Source: Promethearchaeota archaeon (lineage in GTDB: Archaea > Asgardarchaeota > Lokiarchaeia > Sigynarchaeales > SOKP01). From it: a DNA stretch of 11,461 nt. Below, piece by piece: positions 1 through 6,640 of the stretch. Positions within the stretch are counted from its first letter, which is position 1; the number at the start of each line of letters is the position of its first letter. Position numbers and translations under genes: made by a program. A model generated the notes under the pieces. It made no database searches and was not told the origin of the DNA. It saw nothing but the letters and a program-made list of their open reading frames with translations. Location: contig JAEOTJ010000086.1 of assembly GCA_016839905.1 (NCBI GenBank), positions 1 to 11,461 on the forward strand. The letters are read 5' to 3'.

Positions 1-2
1 CA

Positions 3-68
3 AGCGTGAATTCCCGTAGTCCCTACGGTATGGATGAATTTGGTTATCATTCATCTAAATATAGATAA
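3..68 (+). CDS. Possible C-terminal end of a gene entering from the left edge (unidentified)
   Basis: Reading from base 3, an open frame of 21 codons runs to TAA at 66-68 and reads roughly SVNSRSPYGMDEFGYHSSKYR. The other two forward frames close within the first 20 bases. The stretch is richer in G+C than its surroundings, as expected of conserved coding or structured RNA. I do not recognise the peptide. It overlaps a strong hairpin (9-40) and is followed by further hairpins, a layout seen at the 3' ends of IS200/IS605 tnpB genes, whose C-terminal codons overlap their guide RNA. That identification is inference only. A chance open frame of this length is possible. Confidence 0.3.
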   Translation, partial: SVNSRSPYGMDEFGYHSSKYR

Positions 69-147
69 GGGGATGAGTCTTAAAAAGTAAGAAAGGGTGG
101 GGAATTATTGATTTGTGCAAAATTCATTCCCCTCCTAAAGGAGGGGG
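9..147 (+). other. Structured RNA-like region with competing hairpins
   Basis: Three pairings can be read directly. First, CCGTAG (14-19) pairs with CTACGG (23-28) around a 3-nt loop, and AATTC (9-13) pairs with GAATT (36-40) beneath it, leaving a 7-nt bulge. Second, 96-105 pairs with 126-135 (nine pairs, one T/T mismatch, 20-nt loop). Third, CCCCTCC (129-135) pairs with GGAGGGG (140-146). The second and third share 129-135 and cannot form together. It could be the 3'/guide-RNA part of an IS605-type element, an attenuating leader for the gene at 280, or a plain 3' UTR with terminator. No known riboswitch consensus was recognised. Confidence 0.4.
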
Positions 148-155
148 TTTTCTTT
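129..155 (+). terminator. Hairpin plus T-run, terminator-like
   Basis: A perfect 7-bp G/C-rich stem (129-135 with 140-146, loop TAAA) is followed by GTTTTCTTT (147-155). This has the shape of an intrinsic terminator for a transcript entering from the left, 60 nt after the TAA at 66-68. Archaeal termination mainly needs the T-run; the stem could equally be the right-end hairpin of an IS200/IS605-type element. Confidence 0.45.
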
Positions 156-195
156 AGCTTTAATGATAAATTTCATGGTTTAAAATCCTCTGAAA

Positions 196-238
196 TTATT
201 CCCTTTTTTCTTACAGGAAGGTAAGACAAAGGGAATAA
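196..238. other. Long interrupted hairpin upstream of the DUF998 gene
   Basis: TTATTCCCTTT (196-206) pairs perfectly with AAAGGGAATAA (228-238), 11 bp. Inside, CTTAC (210-214) pairs with GTAAG (221-225) around a 6-nt loop. The two stems are separated by a 3x2 internal loop. The structure ends 41 nt before the ATG at 280. It may be a leader structure, an operator-like inverted repeat or a remnant transposon end; the sequence does not decide. Confidence 0.4.
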
Positions 239-279
239 CATTTTAACAACTTTCTTCTACATCTTAATCTTAAAATATT

Positions 280-1014
280 ATGAAACATATTTATAAATTA
301 ATGAGTCGAGAAAATATTTTTAAAAAAATAATGGAACCAAATAACATTAAAAGAATAATATATTTGGCGTATTTAATATTTATACCAGGATTATTTATTG
401 CTATTATCATTTCTTTCTTATTTGGAGGTACGCAGATACCCCCTTTTTCTTACAACTTTATAGATAATTTCATTAGTGACCTTGGATCACGCCGATATAC
501 CCCTACTCCATTTATCTTAGATGGTATTGCGATAACAACTTCAATTCTATTAATCCCTCTTTTTTGGTATTCCAATAAAATAACTCTTGAATATATTGAG
601 AGAGAACAATCAAAAAAGGGGTTAAAGACCTTTTCAAGAGTCGGGTGCTATTTAGGACTAATAGGATTATATATTGGGCTTGTTGGATTTTTTGGGATTG
701 GTTTATTTAGTGAAGATAGGAATTTCGACTTAAACGGAATTACTATACATTATCTCTTTTCAGTGATCGTTTTTGGAGGATTAGCAATTGGCTCTTTAAT
801 TTATGGATTAATCGGGTTAATTAATGAAACGTTCATACCTAAAATATTATCCTTTTTCATGTTAATTGGTCCATTGGCATCAGTAATATTATATTTAGTA
901 AAGCCCGAACCTTTCACGAGACCTGCAATAGAATGGATAATGCTGGCCTGCATATTCTTTTGGATCATTCCAGTAGGCATTATCATCTTAAACATGATAA
1001 AGAAAGAATCTTAA
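280..1014 (+). CDS. DUF998-like six-helix membrane protein
   Basis: The 244-residue product is an integral membrane protein with six hydrophobic segments at about residues 25-48, 78-97, 120-143, 159-181, 187-206 and 216-239. The loop after helix 1 carries FISDLGSRR (about 63-71), which resembles the conserved segment of the DUF998 family, a group of archaeal and bacterial membrane proteins of unknown function. Charged residues are concentrated at the N-terminus and in the loop after helix 2 (EYIEREQSKKG). ATG at 280 is used; M8 and M18 are alternative starts. It is the only forward gene in the left third, so it is probably transcribed alone, with its leader holding the 196-238 hairpin. The gene lies about 75 bp from the insertion sequence, which has not disrupted it. 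The family assignment rests on motif memory and topology; no function is proposed. Confidence 0.7.
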   Translation: MKHIYKLMSRENIFKKIMEPNNIKRIIYLAYLIFIPGLFIAIIISFLFGGTQIPPFSYNFIDNFISDLGSRRYTPTPFILDGIAITTSILLIPLFWYSNKITLEYIEREQSKKGLKTFSRVGCYLGLIGLYIGLVGFFGIGLFSEDRNFDLNGITIHYLFSVIVFGGLAIGSLIYGLIGLINETFIPKILSFFMLIGPLASVILYLVKPEPFTRPAIEWIMLACIFFWIIPVGIIILNMIKKES

Positions 1015-1090
1015 TCTTTATATAATGCAGCTAGAAAATATTCTTAAAAAAATCCAAGATTTTTATAAAAAGAAAATTCCGATATCAGTA

Positions 1091-1155
1091 GAGTGTTTTT
1101 TTAAATCTATAAATTAACCTTGTTTTTATACATTTTAAATCTTATTCCGACTAAA
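1091..1155 (+). repeat. Left terminal inverted repeat of the insertion sequence
   Basis: It begins with GAGTGTTTTT at the outer end and finishes with CTTATTCCGACTAAA at the inner end. The inner 23 bp (1133-1155) and the outer 22 bp (1091-1112) are exact reverse complements of the right repeat; the 20 bp between them are about half identical. Confidence 0.88.
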
Positions 1156-1162
1156 ATCGTAA

Positions 1163-2674
1163 TTATCTCAATCCTAAAAATGTCGGATTTCGGGAGTAAT
1201 CAGGCAAAAGAATTTGAAAACCGTCCTTTTTTGCAATTTCAGGAAATACTGAATAAAAATCAACGCCTTTTGTCATGGTAAAGGTGCGAGTTCTCCCAAT
1301 CAGGTCAGGCCTTCCAAGTTTATATGCTGTATTAATTTTGAGAAGATCTAAGATTAAAATTAAATAACGATGTTTCGAAACCATTTCTAACCCACGCACG
1401 TTTGCTCGTCTTGCGTGATACACGACTATAATGTGTGAAAATTGACGCTCAATTTCGGATCTAATGTTCATCATTAGAATTAAATCTTCCATGGTCCAAT
1501 CAGAGGGAATGAAATCCATATTAACGTAAAAATTATCATTTATTTTTTTTATATTTTGGTTTTTTATAGACTTTTTTGAGTTTATTAAGGGGATTATACC
1601 CATTTCAAAAAGCCACTCTAAAATCTCAATTGAATATGGTCCCGCATCAGCTAAAATTACCAAGGGTCTTTCAAATCCTAGCTTAAAAAAATGCTTGAAT
1701 GTCTTTTTAAAAACCGTATATTCGTCTAGATTACCTGGAAATAACTCACAGTAAAGTGGAATGGCCCGATTCCCGCAATAAGCGTAGATTGAGGAAACTT
1801 TATATCCTACACCATAGATTTTTACTTGGTGTTTACAAAATCCCGCATCAGGATCATTATAAGATCCTTTTTCCTTATTATAATAATCGCTACTATTTGA
1901 ATGGACGAATTGCCCATCTCAAATCAATATTCTATTCTTAGCAATCTTAAATTCATAGGTTTCTTCGAGCAATTCAAAGAAAAACTGTTTTAACACGTCT
2001 AATGGAATGACTCTTAGAGTATGGCTTACAATAGCTACGTCTGGAAAGTAAGTTGGATCATGAAGCACAGTTTTAAGATAATTGGCTTGAAAATATCTAA
2101 TTGCATTCATATAGGATGTGTAAGTATCGATTCCTATATGAATTCGGGAGAGCTCAAAAATGATAATGTCATGTAGAAATCTATCTCTAAAAGATAATCC
2201 TTTTAATTCTAATTCTTCTTGTATATCATCAAAAAAAGAGAAATTATTGCAATATATAATGTATTCAAAAAAACCTGTAAAGCCAGAAAGGGCTTTCAGC
2301 ATTAATTTTTCAACGTGATTAATTCCTTCATAATTTATTTCTGACGCGGGTACAACTACTACATCTCGAAACCTCCTAAGATATTGAGGTCTTATAGGTG
2401 TTAAATCTCCCTTATTAATAAAATGGTCAATTTTATAGAATAGTTTTATAATATCTTTCTTTCTACCGCGTTTTTGTTTCGGTTTACGAGGAACACTATT
2501 AATGAGTTTCATTGCTGTCCTGTAATCTTTCTGAATGCTCATCACATATACTTGTTTTTCTACCTCAAATATATAATCTGTAATTTGCATTTGAGCCATC
2601 GAGTCTTTATTTTTATATTTTAAGATAATCAATTGTTTTCCTCGTTTTTTTATAGTTAATAATTTATAAGCCAA
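1163..2674 (-). pseudogene. DDE transposase interrupted by one in-frame TGA
   Basis: Reading 2674 down to 1163 gives one continuous frame of 503 codons before TAA, broken only by TGA at 1919-1921. No shift of frame is needed: after the stop it continues DGQFVHSNSS and, later, DAGFCKHQVKIYGVGYKV before joining the rest. The catalytic triad is visible: Asp253 directly after the stop (DGQF), Asp343 in LADAGPYS and Glu409 in RSEIERQFSH, followed by HARRANVRG and KHRYLILILDLLK. The N-terminal 250 residues include a basic KPKQKRGRKK stretch suited to DNA binding. The first codon would be TTG (an in-frame TGA lies five codons upstream); the first in-frame ATG, residue 26, is an alternative. A TGG-to-TGA change (Trp before the Asp) is the simplest explanation. 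Without readthrough, the 251-residue first piece lacks all catalytic residues. A sequencing error cannot be excluded. Confidence 0.85.
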
Positions 2675-2750
2675 TTTAAATGTTTTGGTTCATTATATGC
2701 ATTTTATTAGAGTCTTTCATCTAATATAACCATTGATTTATTTATTGAAA

Positions 2751-2776
2751 TTCAGATCTTAAAAATAAAATCTGAA
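2751..2776. other. Hairpin in the transposase leader
   Basis: TTCAGAT (2751-2757) pairs exactly with ATCTGAA (2770-2776) around a 12-nt A-rich loop. It lies between the right inverted repeat and the transposase start, so it would be in the 5' leader of the transposase mRNA. Some IS elements use such leaders to limit read-in expression; whether this one does is unknown. Confidence 0.3.
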
Positions 2777-2861
2777 GCAATGAATTATTATTAGATTTTA
2801 TCTTAATTCAAGCCAATTATTTCTAAATTTGCGACAAAAATTAATCTTTGATAATTAGATA

Positions 2862-2926
2862 TTTAGTCGGAATAAGATTTAAAAGATTTTAAAATAAGAA
2901 TTAATTATAGATTTAAAAAAACACTC
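2862..2926 (-). repeat. Right terminal inverted repeat of the insertion sequence
   Basis: It begins TTTAGTCGGAATAAG at the inner end and finishes AAAAACACTC at the outer end. It mirrors 1091-1155 over 65 bp without gaps: 23 exact inner bases, 20 diverged bases, 22 exact outer bases. AGTAGTAAAA follows outside and matches the AGTA before the left repeat. Confidence 0.88.
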
Positions 2927-3004
2927 AGTAGTAAAAGATAAAATTAAAAAAAAGAAAAAATTTAGAGTGAAATTTTCACTAAATTCTTAAAAAGAGAATG
3001 TTAA

Positions 3005-3436
3005 TTATATTTCATCCAACATTTCTTGAATGAGATCAGAAGCTATGCTCGTAATCTCTCCAAAAGTCATCGAGTCTTGAAGATTTCCTTCGATTACAAG
3101 GTCTCCTGCCATATAGGCGGAGGTTCCATCAATCTCGCCAGACATTAGACCTGCAAGGGTTTCATCAGTGGCGATAAAGGTTGCCGTGACATCACTTCCT
3201 TCTCCTTTACCATAAGTTAACTTATCCTCTTTAATCGCACACCAAAACTTAAGATCAGAGTCTTTTGAGGTGAATTGAATGCAAAGTTCTACATCTTCCA
3301 TTTCTTCTTTTACTTCCTCTTCTTCAGCAGCTACTTGGCTAAGTACTTCGAAGACTTGAAAGATATCTTCCGTACTTCGTTCAACTTCTCCATCTCTTTT
3401 TGCTTTTAACTCTTTTAATAAAGCTTCATCAACCAT
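3005..3436 (-). CDS. SCP2 (sterol carrier protein 2)-like domain protein
   Basis: This is a soluble 143-residue protein. Residues about 50-143 match the SCP2 fold: a LKFWCAIKEDKL strand pair, then ATFIATDETLAGLMSGEIDG (about 85-104) and AYMAGDLVIEGNLQDSM (about 107-123). The pattern of 'sLMsG..d...Ay..G.l.ieG' is typical of the family. SCP2 domains form a hydrophobic tunnel that binds lipids or acyl groups; the ligand here cannot be predicted. Residues 1-35 form a charged helix and 38-49 are a strongly acidic linker (EEEEVKEEMED). No signal peptide or membrane segment is present, so it is cytosolic. The ATG at 3434-3436 has no obvious Shine-Dalgarno sequence. Long AT-rich spacers on both sides suggest a single-gene transcript. 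Its codons are visibly richer in G+C than those of the GTPase and protease genes, which may reflect strong expression. Confidence 0.8.
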   Translation of the reverse strand: MVDEALLKELKAKRDGEVERSTEDIFQVFEVLSQVAAEEEEVKEEMEDVELCIQFTSKDSDLKFWCAIKEDKLTYGKGEGSDVTATFIATDETLAGLMSGEIDGTSAYMAGDLVIEGNLQDSMTFGEITSIASDLIQEMLDEI

Positions 3437-3926
3437 TTTCTATATCACAAATTTTTTAATTTTTATTTATTACATTTAGAAAAAAAATAGAAGTTAAAAA
3501 TATTTTTTGAAAATTATACTATTTATTTATTATTAAATTTGAATTGAATTTAAATATTTATGGTAAATTAATAAAATTCAATTAAAAATTTTAAATATTT
3601 TATTAAAACAATAAATAATTTGCCTTGAACTTGAAAAAACATTCTTTTACTAATTGAGAGATTTAATAAAAACTACTTTTATAGTTTCAATTGGAAAACC
3701 TTCCTTTAACAATACCTAATAGGGCTAAATGAATGAATTTTTAAATTTTTTTTCCACATAATTTTTTTTCCATTCTTTAGTAAAAAAACAATCAACTATT
3801 TTTTCATTTCTTGTTCAAAATAATAGAATGCCCTTTATCATGTATCATTATTATTGAGTTTTACAGATTTATACGAAGATTTTTTAATACTATTTAAAAA
3901 AAGAATCAATTTAATAATATTTAGGA
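3437..3926. other. AT-rich intergenic region without a recognisable gene
   Basis: These 490 bases are dominated by A/T runs and contain no convincing ORF, tRNA or strong hairpin. The part next to 3436 (about 3450-3600) should hold the SCP2 promoter, but many TATA-like strings overlap and none can be singled out. TTTCAATTGGAAA (3687-3699) is a short near-palindrome. T-runs on the minus strand near 3900 are few, so the end of the GTPase transcript is not marked. Confidence 0.5.
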
Positions 3927-4454
3927 TTATATTTTTTTTAATAACTCTTCTGTCATTATTTCAAAGGCTTTTTCGACATTATAACCCGTTTTTGAAGAAA
4001 CTTCAATAAATGATGAAAGATTGTATTTTTTTGAAGTAAGATCTCCATTTTCAATGCTAACTGCTCTAAATTGATGTAAATCTTGTTTAGAACCGATTAA
4101 CATTATGGGGATATCTCCCGCATATTTCCTAATAATCTGTGTCCAATCTGGTAAATGATCAAGAGTAGTTGTATTAGTTATGTCATATAAGAAAAAAGCA
4201 CCATTAGCACCCTTACAATATTGAGATAAAAGGAATCTAAATCTTTTTTCCCCCCCAAAATCCCAGAGTTGTAATTTTACTTTTTTATCATTAAATTCCG
4301 TGGTTTTGGAATAAAAATCCACGCCAATAGTTAATTTTAAATCTTCTAAAAATGATCCAGAAATATATCTTATGGTTAGGGAAGTCTTACCAACGCTGGC
4401 ATCACCAAGCATCATTACCTTGAAAGTAAAATCATATTCAGTAATCCTTTCCAC
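3927..4454 (-). CDS. Rab/Ras-like small GTPase (Asgard type)
   Basis: The 175-residue protein is a single small-GTPase domain that should bind and hydrolyse GTP as a molecular switch. Motifs in order: P-loop GDASVGKT (17-24), switch I Thr42 in LTIGVDF, switch II WDFGGEKRF (64-72), G4 GSKQD (121-125, Ser for the usual Asn) and G5 EVSSKTG (151-157). Switch II differs from Rab's WDTAGQERF: Gly-Glu replaces Gly-Gln, so Ras Gln61 is Glu69. Such WDFGGE forms are common in Asgard GTPases. There is no C-terminal Cys (it ends EELLKKI), so no prenylation is expected. The start is GTG at 4452-4454, within GGGTGG; the first internal Met pair (14-15) would remove strand 1 and is rejected. The CPBP protease gene lies 157 bp upstream on the same strand. 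The cellular role is not predictable. Confidence 0.92.
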   Translation of the reverse strand: MERITEYDFTFKVMMLGDASVGKTSLTIRYISGSFLEDLKLTIGVDFYSKTTEFNDKKVKLQLWDFGGEKRFRFLLSQYCKGANGAFFLYDITNTTTLDHLPDWTQIIRKYAGDIPIMLIGSKQDLHQFRAVSIENGDLTSKKYNLSSFIEVSSKTGYNVEKAFEIMTEELLKKI

Positions 4455-4611
4455 CCAGAAAGATATTTTATTTTTTATTTTTTATTTATATTATTTATTA
4501 ATTATATTTTATTATATCTTTAGTAAATATATTCTTATTAGGTTTTATTAAAGTTTTATATTTCACATTTTTAATTCACTTTATATCAATATAAAAGTAT
4601 AACTTTAATCT

Positions 4612-5262
4612 TTATAATATTATTAAAATATTAAAAAGGCAATGAGCAACAACTCCAGGGATTAGTGAGTAGTCAAAAACAATGAAAACTGCTGTTAAAA
4701 AAATGCTAAAGGTAAAATAATAGCCAAAATAAGTAATAATAGTTGATAGAGGGACAATAAATGGAGGAATATGATAAAAAGTAAAGCAGATTGATGAAAA
4801 AATAACAACTAATAAGATATTTTGTTTATCTTTTAATTTATTTATTATGAATCCTCGAAAGAAGGCTTCTTCACAGATGGCAATAATAAATATATGTAGT
4901 AAAATAATAATTATTAATTGAACTAAATTAGGTTGAACAGGAGTAGTTTTTATTGCTCCTTCTTGAGCTTGCTCCACAAAAACTGTTCCAAATATGTTTT
5001 TAACAATTATATTCCTAAAAAAGAATAAAATATATCTTCCTATTAAGAAAAAAAAAAACCCCAATCCAATTCCAATAATTATTTTTTCAAAATTCTTATA
5101 AATTGAATCCTTATTTTTATGAAAACCCATTTCAATAAACTCTTCCTTAATTGTCTTATTTTCGAGTTTCATAGCAATGATTGCTGGTATGAATATGAGG
5201 AGTAATTCAAAAAGCATCAGAATTATCAAAAACCAGGGTTCTAAACCTAAATCAAGACTCAT
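4612..5262 (-). CDS. CPBP-family intramembrane metalloprotease (Rce1/Abi type)
   Basis: This 216-residue multi-pass membrane protein carries the CPBP (Abi) domain in its second half. Catalytic motifs are EExxxR (Glu131, Glu132, Arg136 in CEEAFFRGF), FYHIP with His164, and HxxxN (His207, Asn211 in HCLFN). Hydrophobic segments lie at about 10-31, 60-84, 114-130, 149-162, 170-198 and 201-216, and the active residues lie in or near them. The family includes eukaryotic Rce1, which trims CAAX proteins, and prokaryotic proteases tied to bacteriocin self-immunity; the substrate here is unknown. The start is ATG at 5260-5262. It lies 157 bp upstream of the small GTPase on the same strand and is divergent from the NurA gene, with a palindromic TATA sequence between. 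The last coding residues are very AT-rich, like the flanking DNA. Confidence 0.88.
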   Translation of the reverse strand: MSLDLGLEPWFLIILMLFELLLIFIPAIIAMKLENKTIKEEFIEMGFHKNKDSIYKNFEKIIIGIGLGFFFFLIGRYILFFFRNIIVKNIFGTVFVEQAQEGAIKTTPVQPNLVQLIIIILLHIFIIAICEEAFFRGFIINKLKDKQNILLVVIFSSICFTFYHIPPFIVPLSTIITYFGYYFTFSIFLTAVFIVFDYSLIPGVVAHCLFNILIIL

Positions 5263-5291
5263 TTTATTTTTAAAACAAATTATTTATTTTC

Positions 5292-5303
5292 AATTATATA
5301 ATT
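5292..5303. promoter_or_regulatory. Palindromic TATA element between divergent genes
   Basis: AATTATATAATT is a perfect 12-bp palindrome in the 95-bp gap between the protease start (5262, -) and the nuclease start (5358, +). An archaeal TATA box acts about 25 bp upstream of the transcript start. That would give a nearly leaderless protease mRNA and a nuclease mRNA with a leader of roughly 30 nt. No BRE could be assigned with confidence in this A/T background. Confidence 0.4.
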
Positions 5304-5357
5304 CAAAAAATCTAATCTCTCATCACTATTATTATTTCTCTATTTATAATAGTTTTA

Positions 5358-6635
5358 ATGACCCTCAGAAGTAACCTCTCATTTTCAAAAGAACACAGAT
5401 TTAACGAAAAATCACAGAAGAAAGAAAATTCCATTACCGGTTTAACTAAAGAGCAAATTCTAATTCATAATATTAAAAATATCGCAAAGGATTATGCGGA
5501 ACTTGAGAAATTAAAAAAAGATTTCTCAAATATCATTCTTAAGGATCAAAATAAGTTAGATTTCTCTGAGTTTATTTCTTACCCTAAATATTATATAAAA
5601 GAAAGCAGAATTAAGAAAGACGTAGCAAGCTCAAACATCAGAGGTTTAAATATGGTAAGCGTTGATGGAAGTTCTGCCGTTAAAAGATTTCTAAATGTAG
5701 ATTTTTCCTTTTTAAAAGCTATAGCAGTTAAATACAATTTCAATGAGAATAACAATGCCAATATTGAGTATTATCCTGATTTAAGTGGTTTTAATAACTA
5801 TTCCATGCGATGTAATTACATTAATCGAGATGATAATGCTATAGAAACCCAAATATCCATGGATATGACATTAATGGAAATAAATCTATTAAATAAAATG
5901 ATTATAAAATTAACGGATATCAATTTAATTATTATTGATGGTTCAATTGTAATTATGCCTATTAATCTGCTCTTTTCTAAAGATCCCGAGATTTCTAAAA
6001 AATATGATAGACTGCTAAAAGAATATCATAAATTATATAAAAATTGTAAAGAAAAGGGAATAATCTTAATTGGGTCAATTAAAGACACACGAACATCTGC
6101 TTTATGCCATTTATTCAGAGATTCCATTCAAATGTTAAAACCTAGTTATTCTAATTTAAGCAATTTCATTAATATAAACTACCGTCAAGTCTTTGAATAT
6201 TTTTCAGATTTAGATTTATTTAATCGACTCTTAATAAAATCTGAAAGGAGTTGCATTTTTCAATGTAAGCGGGATATAGATAAGATTAGAGATACTGGAA
6301 TTAAAAAAGAGATTTCTTACTATTTTCCACTTAGTTTTTACGCTTTTTATATAAAAACTGCAAAATATGATACCCCGTGTAGGATTGAATTCTTTATGGA
6401 TGAAAAGCATTCTATTAAAAAGGCTTCGGAAAAAGCAGACTTAATTTCTTCTTTATTATTACCAATATCTAGCTTAAATGAGTATTATGGTTTACCTATT
6501 CCACAAATAGAAGCTCATAGAAGAGCCGTTTTTAAATATGAAGAAATTAATTTGCTATTTGATAATTTAAAAAGGAATATAAGCAAATATGGCATTAATT
6601 TGCTTGAAAAACGGAGAAATAGAAGACCATTTTAA
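5358..6635 (+). CDS. nurA: NurA-domain nuclease (5'-3' DNA end-processing family)
   Basis: This 425-residue soluble protein matches the NurA family, Mn-dependent nucleases that work with the HerA helicase to resect DNA ends before recombination. Visible family marks: MVSVDGSS (Asp103) near the domain start, an acidic MDMTLMEINLL helix (Glu174), IIIDGSIV (Asp194), LIGSIKDTRTSAL (Lys242, Asp243) and the C-terminal LPIPQIEAHRRAVF segment (about 378-391). The first 60 residues form a charged helical extension. It ends in a basic KRRNRRP tail. ATG at 5358 is the only plausible start. In most archaea nurA sits with herA, often with mre11-rad50; no such gene is in this window. It is the only forward gene in the right two thirds: divergent from the CPBP gene and convergent with the HemK2 gene (5 nt between stops). 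The fold is well supported by motif order; activity is inferred. Confidence 0.82.
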   Translation: MTLRSNLSFSKEHRFNEKSQKKENSITGLTKEQILIHNIKNIAKDYAELEKLKKDFSNIILKDQNKLDFSEFISYPKYYIKESRIKKDVASSNIRGLNMVSVDGSSAVKRFLNVDFSFLKAIAVKYNFNENNNANIEYYPDLSGFNNYSMRCNYINRDDNAIETQISMDMTLMEINLLNKMIIKLTDINLIIIDGSIVIMPINLLFSKDPEISKKYDRLLKEYHKLYKNCKEKGIILIGSIKDTRTSALCHLFRDSIQMLKPSYSNLSNFININYRQVFEYFSDLDLFNRLLIKSERSCIFQCKRDIDKIRDTGIKKEISYYFPLSFYAFYIKTAKYDTPCRIEFFMDEKHSIKKASEKADLISSLLLPISSLNEYYGLPIPQIEAHRRAVFKYEEINLLFDNLKRNISKYGINLLEKRRNRRPF

Positions 6636-6640
6636 CAGTA

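Larger units (their letters stand above)
1091..2926 (-). mobile_element. Complete insertion sequence (DDE transposase, ~1.84 kb) with long terminal inverted repeats
   Basis: The boundaries come from matching inverted repeats at 1091-1155 and 2862-2926, aligned without gaps over 65 bp. TCAGTAG occurs as a direct repeat at 1085-1091 and 2925-2931. Since its ends overlap the inverted repeat tips, the true target duplication is 4 to 7 bp (at least AGTA, 1087-1090 and 2927-2930). The element contains one transposase frame on the minus strand, stopping 8 bp inside the left repeat and starting 187 bp from the right repeat. It sits between a DUF998-like gene and an SCP2 gene and interrupts neither. 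The DDE spacing and the ADAGPYS and HARRANVRG motifs place it in the broad IS4/IS5/IS1182-like group; the exact family was not resolved. Confidence 0.88.

Noticed and set aside
801..995. 64-codon open frame on the minus strand
   Set aside because: It lies wholly inside the DUF998-like gene on the opposite strand and resembles no family; it mirrors hydrophobic codons.
1756..1941. 61-codon forward open frame
   Set aside because: It overlaps the transposase reading frame (including the part after the TGA), which has clear catalytic motifs on the other strand.
1163..2674. Two separate transposase genes
   Set aside because: The two pieces are in the same frame, and the sequence between them encodes conserved transposase residues including the first catalytic Asp, so it is one gene with one stop.
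3437..3926. CRISPR array or ncRNA in the long AT-rich gap
   Set aside because: No regularly spaced repeats and no stable G/C-containing stem could be found; the apparent repeats are simple A/T runs.
5177..5374. 65-codon forward open frame crossing the protease start and nuclease start
   Set aside because: It covers the 5' end of the CPBP gene and the promoter gap and shows no recognisable domain.
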